DNA from: Macrocybe gigantea | Taxonomy: Eukaryota; Basidiomycota; Agaricomycetes; Agaricales; Callistosporiaceae | NCBI GenBank assembly: GCA_011319805.1 | Contig: SJRY01000283.1 | Span: forward strand, 124,001 to 188,000 | Length of the DNA: 64,000 nucleotides | Reading direction: 5' to 3' | In this document: in pieces, positions 22,647-33,361 of the stretch | Layout: each line of letters starts with the position of its first letter | Numbering within the stretch: the first letter of the stretch is position 1 | Program-made: the position numbers and the translations under genes | Notes under the pieces: generated by a model | Seen by the model: the letters and a program-made list of their open reading frames with translations, nothing else | Told to the model about the DNA's origin: nothing | Database searches by the model: none

Positions 22647-23244
22647 GGTTGAGAAGCGAGTATGGAACGAACTGTGCGACAGTTCGACTTGTTGAACGTG
22701 GCTTCATCCTGTGACGACATGTAAAATATGGCCATTGTCGTTGAGAGAATGCGTGATATCAGCACCCTCGAACTTGAAACAACGCGCCCCAGTCGCACCA
22801 TTGCCATTCGTCGTTAACAAGAAAAGGAAAAATTAAAGCGCCCCCGGATGGTGGTGCCGAAATTACAATTCATTCCCTTTTTCTGAACAACAGACTCGTT
22901 TTCATGGACGATCCTTTGTGCAAAAATGCCATGGGCAGCGAACGGAAGTTCAACACAAAATTCCAATGGCAGATCTTGATGATGAACAAAATATGCAATT
23001 TAAACGGCGACTATAAGTTTCTCCGCGAACGCTGATCAGGGCAAGAGTTCCACAAAGGCGCCAGAACAAATGAGCAGAGAAAAAAAAATGAAGCCTTACG
23101 TAAGCTATCTGGTTCCCAACAGTCTGCTGCCTTGAGGTGCCTTGACTATGCAGCGCGGCATCAAGACGACGTCCAAGCAGCAACCCTTCCTTGTACTTTT
23201 ATCACCTCCTAGCGGCCGTCTGCTCACTGGTTTGCGCCTTTGCG
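22647..23244. other. Intergenic region
   Basis: About 600 bp between two same-strand genes. I see no open frame with family similarity and no structured RNA; it should contain the 3' end of the dehydrogenase transcript and the promoter of the next gene. Confidence 0.5.
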
Positions 23245-26200
23245 ATGGCAGGATTCCTTCGTAAAAAGGTCAAGCAGGATGCACCAGCAAAACCCGCTGT
23301 AAACCGTACGACGACGACTCAGACTTCGAGCTCTGCACCACCGCTGTTCGCTCGTTTCACCACGAATCAAGTGCCCGATGCGCCCCAAAGGGCTATATCT
23401 GTCTCATCACCGATGCCGCTTCCTGGTGCTGCCCGGAGAGCTGGAGGCCCGGCAGCACAGAATAGGGAAGGTCGACCTGTCGCCAGAAACGCTTCTCGTG
23501 CCGAGACTAGAGACGTAGAGGTCAAGAGTCAAGTGCTCCGGGCGCATGGCACTCCATCGAAGGTTAATCAAGTTTCTGGCAACCGATCGAACGAGCATGT
23601 TATATCACAAATACCGCCTCGACAGGCATCCCTAGCACAGACCTCTGGCAGGCCTCAGGCGCGCGTCCAGGACTTTGATAAACCCCTACCGCCACCCTCT
23701 TTTATGCCGCAAGACAGCAACCCAAGCTATACCCTACCGCATTTGCCTTTTGATAATTCTGAACAGTCACAAGTTCCTGGCACTATCACCCCTAATGGAC
23801 GGACTGACCCAGGCCGAATGCGTGGCAATAAGCCTCTTCCTGATCCTATGGAATCGTCTTCCTATGACTCGGCTCAACGCTCCCAAGCTGTGCATGGCCT
23901 TCTGCCCGACCCAGAAGCTTTTCGGCCTGATCAACGCTCACCTGCACCAGCTTCGCCCCTCTTGCCCAATCCGTACAGCCCTGCTTCACCGCCTTCATCT
24001 TTCCCTGGGAGGGCGCCGATCGTGTCTTCGTCGTACGGCCAATCTTTGGCATCTTCTTCGCGACAGGATTTCTCTCAGCCATTGGCCCCTATCTCGTCGT
24101 TCAACCAAGGTTACCTCCCTGATGGCCAGCAAGATCTGCGCCGTCAGTCTTTTTCTCGGCAGTCTTGGACTCCGTCTTGGGCCCAACCTGACGGCCATGC
24201 GAACGCCTCGCCCAACGTCATACCCCCATCTGGCCCTGAACAAAATTTTGGCCTTCACGCAAACGACGCGAGGATGCAAAACCTTGATCGGACCACCCCG
24301 CATGCTCGTGTTCGACAGTCGATCCATCGCTCCAATTCGTCCCAATCAATCAATAATGGCATCAAGCCCGATTTGGGAGCGAAAACGGTGAATTGCTCGA
24401 TTTTTCCTCTTGTCATATTTAAACCCCTTGCATGTTTTCTTTGCGTTCGTTGTCTTTCTCTTTCGTTGCTTCATTTCTTGACGCTCGAGCATGATCTTGG
24501 CGCACCCGCTATTCGATAACGTGTTCGGCTCCCATAACCGAGATTCCTCAGAAAACGTAATGGCCTATTTTTTCGTTCTTCATATAGCCCTTTTTTTCCT
24601 CACATGCTCTCCTTTGCTTCGTCTTATCCGCAACTTGTTCTGATACGTGTCATTACTCGTACAGAGACCCGGTGCTTCTCCAACGCCTCCGAGCTCCTCT
24701 CCAGCGCATCGAAAATTGTCGAAAGCCAAGCCCAAAGCACAGTCGCCGCCTTCTCAATCCCGACCTCCGGTCCGTATCTACTTCCGTTCCGACCAATATT
24801 AATTTCTTGCTTCTCTTCTAACACTTTTTAATGCTGCAGGCACCTATCGCAGAAGAGATCGCCCGGCCCACACAGCAACAACGCGCTTCGGTCTCACCTG
24901 ACAATTTTAAAAATTATCATCAGCGTCCACCGAACGATATGGGTGTCAACGTCAGTGCTTTCAGTGTACAGTCTCTGAATCCCGCGTACAAAGGTGTTCC
25001 ATCGCCTTTGCCTCAACAATTGTCTATGGCTCGTCCGACTTCCCCACCCCAGCCTCCTCAGGGTGTACCTGGATTTCCGCCTCGACATTTCCCTCCTCAG
25101 CCTCCCCCACAGGTCATCTCAGCTTCACCTCCAAGAATTTCAAGCGCAAATGCGACGAGACCTCCTGTGCAGGGCAAACCTCTCATCTTCACGGCGATGG
25201 CCGCGTTCGATCAGGATGATACGGTGCAGGTGCCTGATCGCCGTCTTCCCATCGACAGACGCGTCGTTCAGCCGTCTCTATCCGTGTCATCATCTACCCT
25301 TCCGCCTCCACCCCCGTATCAACCGCATCCACCTCAGAACCCGGAAACCTTCACTTTCCCGCCTAGAAAGGAATCTTTGCAACAGCACGCGCTGCCCCCT
25401 AGCGCCAATGCCGTACCTGTCGTGGGAGGTTCTGGAGATGGTGATAAGAGGCTTGACAACGCGCGGGTCTCCCCGCAGCCATTACCTGTTCCTCCCAAGG
25501 ATCCCTCAAACTCGGCTGCGATGGGTAAAGTGAAGCCTCAGCAGGCGGTCCTCACTGAGCAATCGGTCAAACAATCGCCTTCTCGCTCTAGGAAACCCAG
25601 CAGGTCTCGTACTCCGGGTCAATCAATTTCGAGTGCCGCCGCGCACACGTCGAACATCAGCTCTAGCATCTCGGACGTGTCGCATGGAGCAGGGGTAGGC
25701 TATCCCATCCAAATCGCGAGCGACGGTGTCGGGATCCCCCTGGACGATCCGTTTGCGAAAGCTGAAGGAGTGAAACTATTGGGTCCCAGGCCCTCTACGC
25801 CGACTCAACATAGCGTGGTCAAAAAGGCTTCCAAGGGGCAGCTCTCTGCCAAAGACACGCACATGGAAGAATATCATTCCGCTTCTGAGGGTAACCGGAG
25901 CGAGCCCCACTTGGAGCTGAGCGGGACGTCCTCAGCAGTTCCCACCATCACGCCCTCGCCGCTTTCTTCATCTTCTGAAGTCGGAGACTCGCAAATAGCT
26001 GGGGTTGAACCGGAACAATTTCCGCCGCCGATCGTGGAACCTGCGGTGGAAGACCAGAAGGATCACTTGACTGACTTCCTGTCCGACCCGCATCTGTTGT
26101 CACCGCTTCTGGCATTTTTGTCCTTCTATGACTGGTGCATGATTCTGGGCTTGTCCAGAGAAATCCGGGCGAGGGTCGTTCATCGTCCGGAGCTGAGAGA

Positions 26201-27723
26201 GGAGATTTTGGAGAAGTTTTTGAGGCCGGTTGGGTATTCGAGGTGGACATACCCAGAGCCAGAGCCGCTGTCGCTGTCGTTGCAGGTCAGTTCGAGCTCA
26301 CCTTTTTTGTGCCTTCATGACTAACCGTCATGATTCCAGGATTTGAACGACTACATGCGAGGCGTGTCGACGCCGAACCATGAATATGCCAGAATTGCAG
26401 GTCTGTACGTGCACTCGCTGTCGGTGCACCCGTCGCACCGCGATCCTGCGCTCTACGAAACGGTCAATCACCTTGCTGCCGCCGCTCGTGCATACACCCG
26501 CGTCGTACTCAGGTTGCGCAGCCAAGCGGAAAGAGAGGCCAACGTTGCGCGAACCAAGGCTGGCGGCCAGAATGCATCGATGAGGGGCGGAGGTTCATCT
26601 CGCGCGCCTTCTCCCACCACGTCCACTTTCTCGCACTCGAATCACAGCTACACGTCACACGGCACGCATCAAGGACCATCACCGTTACCGGCCCGGACCT
26701 CTCCGCCACCGACAAACGGCGTGACGTTCCAATCGCCGCTGTTCAAGTTGCGGAGGGCACCGCTCCTGCGCGTGTTCGTTCCGTCGCCGGAGGGAGACTG
26801 GCTGTCTGACAAGAGTGTGCTGGAGTGTGAGGCTGAGTGCCGTCGTGCTGGTGTTCAACATCTATTGCGAACTGGCGACGTCGTCTGGGATATTGCGGTT
26901 GGCGATGAGGGCAACGTTGGGAGACTCGTGTGGGATGGGAGTTACCTTATTGCGAGTGCTTTTGCTCTTGCTCCGCCCCCTTTTTATTAACCCCAGTCAC
27001 AGGATCTCGATTATACGTATTCGCGTATAGGCGACTTGCCAAAATACTTGCCGACGCTGGCGTTCCCTCCTTCGTATTTCCATCGAGTTATTCGAACAAG
27101 GTCATCTGCTCCGAATCCCATAGCTCACATAGATCTCCGGCCATGGGGGGAAGAAATTGCCTTGAACTTGCAGTTGCTCCAAGATAGGGTCCGGACGGAG
27201 ACGTGGGTGTCTTCTGTGCCTTTATCTAGGTCCGTCATGTTGCTGACGTATTCTATGACAGACCCCAAGGCGCTCATCACAACGTCGTGAGATGGGTCCA
27301 TCGCTCTTCCTTCGTTATCCGCCCTCCCGTCCGGAACCGGCCGCATAGTCAATACAGTAATCACCGCTCCTCACCCATCGTGCAACGGATACCAATACCG
27401 GACTCGAATTTGTTTGTGGATCCAGGATGGTACGGCACGGTTGTGGTCGAGACAGAGGGGACGAACGAGTCACTGGCTGATTTGCAAGAGCGATGCGGTC
27501 CTGGCGTCTTTCCTCCACGAGCTGCGCCTGTGCGGCCGATACCTCTTACAGATGCAGATAGAGAGGCGAAGAAGGTTTTCCGAGTATTGAGGGAGAAGAG
27601 GTGAATCGTTTCATTGATTGGCTCGCGCATCACCATCATGCTTATGCTCATGCTCCATGCACGTTTAGTCGGCCAGGTGAGATCTGGATCCGGGCCGTGT
27701 CTCCAAAAGAGCGACTATTGTAG
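23245..27723 (+). CDS. Large conserved basidiomycete protein of unknown function
   Basis: Seven exons close to 1301 residues: 23245-24387, 24665-24769, 24840-26285, 26340-26951, 27003-27208, 27262-27600, 27669-27723. The start MAGFLRKKVKQDAP follows a stop-rich leader. The first ~950 residues are low-complexity, rich in Pro/Ser/Gln (adaptor-like PPPLFARF, PLPPPSF and many SR/SP stretches). The C-terminal ~400 residues look globular: HLLSPLLAFLSFYDWCMI resembles an F-box-like helix, followed by LYVHSLSVHPSHRD, LLRVFVPSPEGDWLSD, DLDYTYSRIGDLPKYLP, and HIDLRPWGEEIA with FVDPGWYGTVVVE. I recall similar proteins in other Agaricomycetes but know no function; a signalling scaffold is a guess. Intron 26952-27002 is GC-AG (gcgagt); intron 24388-24664 is unusually long (277 bp); donor gtcttc at 27209 is weak but is the one that closes the frame. 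Confidence 0.72.
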
Positions 27724-28105
27724 ACGACCGACCTACTGTGCAGAAACACTTTATTTATACTTACGACTGACAGTCTTTTACTTCGCATAGAGTACTGATG
27801 CATCGTGTTGTGACTTGTTCAATTTGTATATCATCATTGTGTAATCGACCTATATAACTCAATTTGTAGTGCTTCAATCAGCCGCGTGATGAAGGCGTTG
27901 TGTTGCCTCTTGCACGCAAGTATACGTATCTAACGTCCACCGTCGTTCCAGCTTCTTTGTCACGGTCGTGCAGCGAAGGAAAGGGTATTTGGAGTTGTTA
28001 ATTCCCGAGGGCGTCGGCGGGACCCGGCGCCGTCTCGGCACGACCGACGATATTGATACAAGTCAACACCGACTGGAATCCTTCGCCGATAGCGCGATCC
28101 GCAGG
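27724..28105. other. Intergenic region
   Basis: AT-rich 380 bp between two plus-strand genes. An open frame runs in from 27968 without an ATG until 28106, so I start the next gene there. Confidence 0.5.
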
Positions 28106-28784
28106 ATGGCAGACTCTGCTGGTCCTTCAGATGTTTCTCCAGGCTCAAAGAAATTAGGAACGGACCTGGAGCCCAGTCGGCTATACGCCGTGCTCACGTA
28201 TCGAGGCGATCTCGCAGCCTGGAACTGGGCTTTCTTCGTCCCAAACTGGGCTGTATCCCCCATCGGTTCCTCCGGAACGCTCTTTCACGTCGTCAGCAAT
28301 AACGACTCCACGGAATGGAGATTCGAGGCGGAGACTAGCAATATCGTCTCGTCGCCGCTTGTCGTTGCTATTGTCCGGCTCGCAGACGTCGAGTTTCTCG
28401 GGACCTACGAGGAAGTCGTTGGTCCGGACAGCCTCCTGTCCATGTTCAAGACTATTGCTATTCCCGAAGCAGGATCCACCATCCATCCAGCCGAGTTCAG
28501 CTCCCGTACGTGGTTTCTCGATGCGATCTGCGTACTCCACGACTGTGGGGTCGTCACATGCGATGATGTCTGGCTTCTGGAACGAGAAATCCGGAGATCG
28601 GCCTTCACCGCTATGGACAAATACATGGAGAACAGAGGTGCTTACCTCTTCCTTTGCATTGTGCTTTATTGCAGACACCGCCGGATTTCTCCGCATTTCC
28701 ATTTTTTTTTATCTTGTCCTCCTATTTTCTGACACCTATCTTTTTATAGGTTGGACAGCATTCAGAGCAGAGCATTGTTCTTGA
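28106..28784 (+). CDS. Small conserved fungal protein, unknown function
   Basis: Two exons (28106-28637, 28750-28784) give 188 residues with exact codon closure. The first in-frame ATG is MADSAGPSDVSP. The core reads LYAVLTYRGDLAAWNWAFFVP, then FHVVSNNDSTEWRFEAE, a valine-rich strand LVVAIVRLADVEFLG, RTWFLDAICVLHDCGVV, and an end NRGWTAFRAEHC that is split by the 112-bp intron. The pattern (beta-rich start with WNWAFFV, W.FE, and a helical C-terminus) recalls the small DUF6914/DUF7770-type proteins common in basidiomycetes, but I cannot assign it firmly. No signal peptide or membrane segment. Confidence 0.6.
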
Positions 28785-29764
28785 CACCTCATATGCTATG
28801 TCATCCAGTGGAAGCTGGGACGCGAAATAGTGAGACATGTCACTAGTTCTCAGGAAATCCGTGTGTCGATTTATCCAGGCCGCGCAGATATAGTTACTCA
28901 TGTTTTCCTGCGCAGCTTAGATCCTTCACGTTGGAGTCAACTCCAGCCAATTGACGGATCAAATTTACGGCGAACAAATGTCATTATCGCCCGATCACCG
29001 ATTCCCGCGAACCATTTTCCTTCTCTTTTTCTTATACACAGGCATTCGATGGTACATTTGTTTTGGGGCACTTGAGATTCGATAGCTACGATCATAAGCT
29101 CTTCTGTTCGGTATCATCAATATATACTGGCAAACCAGACTTTTCTCCCTTCCATTGTTTACGACTACGTCACAGTAATTATTTCTGCAGGTTGTATAGT
29201 ACGTTTCTTGGCATACTTAACACGATACGAGAACATGCTCTCACTGGGTCTTGTAGAATAGGCTTAGAGATTTAGTAACCATTTAATATGACGACCAATC
29301 CTTGAACGTACGTGCGCACCCTTTTGTGGTTTTCACTAAACATCAAAGATGCCTCGGGGGTATCCAATCCTATCGTTGGAAGAAGCGTACAATAGAATAA
29401 CTCTGGCTACCTCTTCACCATTTGCTACTTCTTGTGAAAACATTGCAAGTGGAGCACGAAAGCAAGGAAGTAAAAGCCAGCTTTACTTGAATATCTACGA
29501 CCTTTATTTCATCTGGCCTGTATTATACTGAACCCTACCAATAGATACGAAGAATGATCAACGATGACTTGCCCTAGACCTTTCTGTCAATGTCATCTCG
29601 GTCATCGAGGGTCTTCTGAGCCAATTGGAATGAATCCCGTTAGCAATCGACACCGAGTGCGAGAAGAGTCACGTTACCTCTGTGCCGCGGTCGTGAAGGT
29701 AATGGGTGCTCGTGTCAATTCTGACAGAGATATTCTGCCCGGGCTTATAAATAGGCAGAAGCTG
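28785..29764. other. Unassigned intergenic region
   Basis: Nearly 1 kb between convergent genes. Short frames (29063-29275, 29349-29531, the latter MPRGYPILSLEEAYNR...) have no recognised domain, splice support or neighbours in frame. I see nothing assignable. Confidence 0.5.
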
Positions 29765-31855
29765 TCAGAACGTGCGAAGGTATCTATTATTCGAGTTACG
29801 ACATACGCTGGAAGTGATGTGCTTCGTCCCATTCCTGGACGATGTAGTGTTCCTCAAGGCGAATGGAATATCTTCATGGTTCCCAGCGACCGCCCGTATG
29901 CTCTTTCGGGCGTTCAGTGTAACCAGGAGCGAGTTGACGTATACTAAAAAAATAGGAGTAGAAACGTCAGGAACGGGGTTAAAAGTTAAGTGGAAAAGGA
30001 CGAGACTCGCATCGTCCGAGGCTGAAATAGAAGGCAACATAGATAAGAGTTTGTCCCCATGCAAGAATCTACAAAGAGAATCAGGCTACCGAAACTGATG
30101 CTAGCTCAGGAAAACCCGACTTACGGACACCAAGGAAGCAATGGCGCAAAGACTGGTGAGGGCGCCAGTACTGACAGCGAAAATCGTCTACGAGGAATGA
30201 ACGCGAGTTAGAATATCACGTTCAAAACAATTAGAAAGGGAGAGTGTGACTAACCAATTTTGCAATAATGGTGTTGGACCTTTGAAAATCCGTAGTCATA
30301 AGCGCTCTTGGCATCGGCGGCAACTACAATGCAACAACGTACTTTTTGAAGCCAGTCTTGGAGGAACGAAGGAAATAACAGAGAGCGATAGCGAGCGGCA
30401 TGTCAGTGGCGACACCCAGCACGTTTACGGTCATGGACAAGCCCTTAAAAAGGACGATTTCCGTCAAACTAGACCAATCCAAACTGAAGGGTTACGCTTA
30501 CCTTGAGTTGTCCGAGGTCCACCCAAGTGACCAGTTGCAATCTGGACAGGTTAAGTTTCAGCGATCACGGGTTACGAACTTGAAGCGAACACGCCACTGA
30601 CGATTGAATCGTGAACGCTATATAGCATGCAATGGATCAGCTGTCAATTAATAACGTTATTCCGTCATAGACTCACCGATAGAACAAGCTAATCAAGTCA
30701 GCACGACAACGATTAATACGGATAGCGCGTCGGAAGCTCTGATAGCCCACCTAATCCCGCCAAAGTCAAAGCAGCCTGCCAGCGGCGTCAGTTTCGACTG
30801 CAACTGGGTGCGTTCGAATGGCTGCACTAACCGAAATTGCCGCGTAGTAAATATTGCGGCCACTCACTGCGATTGCCCTCTTGTTGGTTATCTCGGTTCT
30901 CAATGGAAATGGAAAAACATACAGAGCCATAGGCGCCAGGTTAGGAACCTAGATTACGAAGAGACCGGGAAATGAGTCCGCGACCCACGGAAGATAGTCA
31001 TCGCCGAACGCACCCTTGTACGAGGGATGCCGTCAAGCCCTGAGTTATCAAATAAGCTCTTGCCATGGGGAAAAGCGATCAAGAAACTGACATTGAAAAG
31101 GACCTCGAGCTTTAAGAGGAATACCGATCAGTTTTTGGATGGGATTTAAAGGAAGAAAGTCGCGTACTAGGACACTCCTAAGGCATAGCGCAAAATTAAC
31201 AGCTAACACTGCACACAAGGGACAATGCTCACCAAACCATGTTTCCCAATTCTTTTGCGTTGGCGAAGTTGGTGATGACATACCAGTACACTGAAGAAAG
31301 AGGCTATGAGGTATTACACATGTTCACGTTGGCGGGTAGAACGGACCAGTATGCGTGATGAGGGCTTGGTGGATGGTGTCAAACAGCCATGCGAATGCCA
31401 CCTATTGGAGGTTGCTCGTCGGACAAGACAAGAGCTGCATCGGAAACGAATAGCATACAAGGAATTTGATATACCAAGCATCCTTGGACAAAACAAGGTT
31501 AGGTCTAGTCCCGATCTTGTACCGTAACTCGCCGAACGTGAAAAAACCTACCTTTGGGTATTTCGTATAGTAATACCACGTCTGAACACATGTGACTGGG
31601 GGGAAAGGCGGTCAGCGTTGTTTCCTGAAACAAGAGCGGAACCAACCTCCGTATAATCTAGTGGACAATTCGATTAGGCCGACTGTCTCAGCTAACCACA
31701 AGAAAATGGGACTTACACCCCTGCGATGACGACGCCTAGGAAGGCGGCCCCCATCCTGGATCCATCATCTCAACACTGCCCACGACGAGAATATTCAGAA
31801 AAAAAAAGGAAACGTACGTGTTGTCCACGACCACACGGGCTACAGGCGCGCTCAT
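29765..31855 (-). CDS. DUF6534-family seven-helix membrane protein, about 20 tiny exons
   Basis: Starting at ATG 31855 (MSAPVARVVVDNT), splicing of many very small exons gives family text: MGAAFLGVVIAG, GVTCVQTWYYYTKYPK, FAWLFDTIHQALITHT, VYWYVITNF, EVLFNGLTASLVQGFLTWRLW, SGRNIYYAAIS, LFKGLSMTVNVLG, ALCYFLRSSKTGFKK, SLCAIASLVSILAWGQ, and the DUF6534 hallmark GRLYVNSLLVTLNARKSI (across 30011/29943). Exons I place with confidence: 31818-31855, 31717-31755, 31647-31657 (11 nt), 31552-31595, 31459-31482, 31347-31401, 31233-31290, 31168-31177 (10 nt), 31092-31109 (18 nt), 31014-31039, 30923-30948, 30832-30866, 30502-30541, 30343-30468, 30255-30279, 30125-30188, 30011-30068, 29765-29943. Exons between 30600 and 30780 and one phase near 30470 remain uncertain. 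The last intron is GC-AG. Function of DUF6534 proteins is unknown; a receptor-like role is only inference. Confidence 0.78.
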
Positions 31856-33312
31856 TGCTTTTGGATTGTAACGAGTGGCGGCGTAGAAATAATGGTGGCG
31901 TTGATGTGAAAACACCTGGAATCGGGGAGGGGCTTGGGGACGGGTCTTTAAATGGTTACTCTAACCAAGGGATGAAGGGAATTGGAGCACCAGTAAGGAA
32001 CGACTTCTTTATCGTCACGGTAACTTGATTGGGCGAATTTCGCGATGAATTAGACAGACAAGAGCTCCACAGACACAGAAGCGTCGCTTACAACCCGCAC
32101 CATGCCGTCTATTTTTTTTTCCCAGCACAGGGGAGAAAAAAAAGAAGGGTACTCGAGAGCAGTGCACATATGGTTATCCGGTTTTAGATTGCCAGATCGC
32201 ATTAGTTGTCTTGCATGCCGGATACGCCATATTCACATCGGGCGTCCATCCTGAGGCCGATTCTGGAGAAAGATCATTAGCAGGATCAAAGATTCCACAA
32301 TCAGCCGTCCCTCCGAACATGAGTCCGTCGCTGAGCTTAAGCCACCTCATATCAGACGTCTGGGGATGAATGCAGGTCCACGGCTTCAAAGTTGAAGCCG
32401 GAGGGAGGGGGAGGTCCCAACCCAAAGAATAAATATAAGGGTGCCGAAGACTTAGGGCGGTCCCGGCAAGTGAGGCCGGCTCCTGTGAGAGCGAATGTGG
32501 TAAAAACGACATCATCCTAGACGATCGCGGAATCTTGTCAATCATCGCATGATGACGGAAATAGAAGACTTGCTGAATTTGTGACTGTGTTCGCAACAAG
32601 CATAGCTTGAGGTACTTATTCGATGTCCGGCCCAGAAGGCATGATGCATGGAAGTTGGCAGGACATGCATCGGTCCAGTCTGGCCTGTATCACCTGGACA
32701 CGGCATCAAGAAAAAAAAATCAGCCCTCGCCTGAGTGCATATCCCCAAGAGCTGAGCGGCGAAATCCAAGGTTCCATCAAGGTCCAGCATAAGAATTTAC
32801 CTTGTTTGATCGTGGACCGTTGTCACTCGCTGCTATGAGAGAACATATAACCAAAATCAAATATCCCTTGAGAAAAAGATTCACCTAGGCGCCCACCCCT
32901 GTTCCGTTCACATGGGACAACCAAGCAAATTGCGGACTCCAAACCAGAAAAGACATGGCTACTTCAAAGAATAAGCAAAAAAAGATGAGTTCGAGTGAAA
33001 GCTCTGTTTGCACTGCTGAACTTTGTAACATCAAAGGGTCGTGCATTACGTCGCAAATGTAGCATGAATGTCTGAGTTGTAAACCGCCGGGAGCTGTAGG
33101 AAAAAGAAGTGTGTCCGTTATGGGTTCACCATGGTCGAGTGCATCGACTATCAGAATCCAGGGCGTTATCCGAGTTGGTTGTATTTGTCGTTGTTAATGG
33201 TTTGATATGATGTTTATAGCTTCTGGGTTGATCTCCGTTGGAACATCCGCGGACATGAGAGAGCACCCCTGCAGGTTCATGGATTACACAGCGATCGTAT
33301 TCTAATCGCTGG
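31856..33312. other. Intergenic region between DUF6534 gene and P450
   Basis: This divergent 1.5-kb gap holds both upstream regions. A minus-strand frame at 32174-32599 (141 codons, listed separately) is the only long frame; nothing else is supported. Confidence 0.45.
32174..32599 (-). CDS. Unassigned open frame (doubtful gene)
   Basis: A 141-codon frame ends at 32174. Its central part reads HPYIYSLGWDLPLPPAST and later TADCGIFDPANDLSPESASGW. I do not recognise it. There is no clear start context, and no splice partner that I could place upstream, although another open frame precedes it on the same strand to 32790. It may be chance or the last exon of an unrecognised gene. Confidence 0.2.
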   Translation of the reverse strand: MLRTQSQIQQVFYFRHHAMIDKIPRSSRMMSFLPHSLSQEPASLAGTALSLRHPYIYSLGWDLPLPPASTLKPWTCIHPQTSDMRWLKLSDGLMFGGTADCGIFDPANDLSPESASGWTPDVNMAYPACKTTNAIWQSKTG

Positions 33313-33319
33313 TATAAAT
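33313..33319 (+). promoter_or_regulatory. TATA box of the P450 gene
   Basis: tataaat lies 43 bp upstream of the ATG at 33362. Confidence 0.55.
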
Positions 33320-33361
33320 GCCTTCAATTTGTCACGGTAAACTAGAACCTCTTTTCAAACC

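Noticed and set aside
29349..29531. Sixty-codon frame starting MPRGYPILSLEEAYN
   Set aside because: Too short, no homology I recognise, and no supporting exon.
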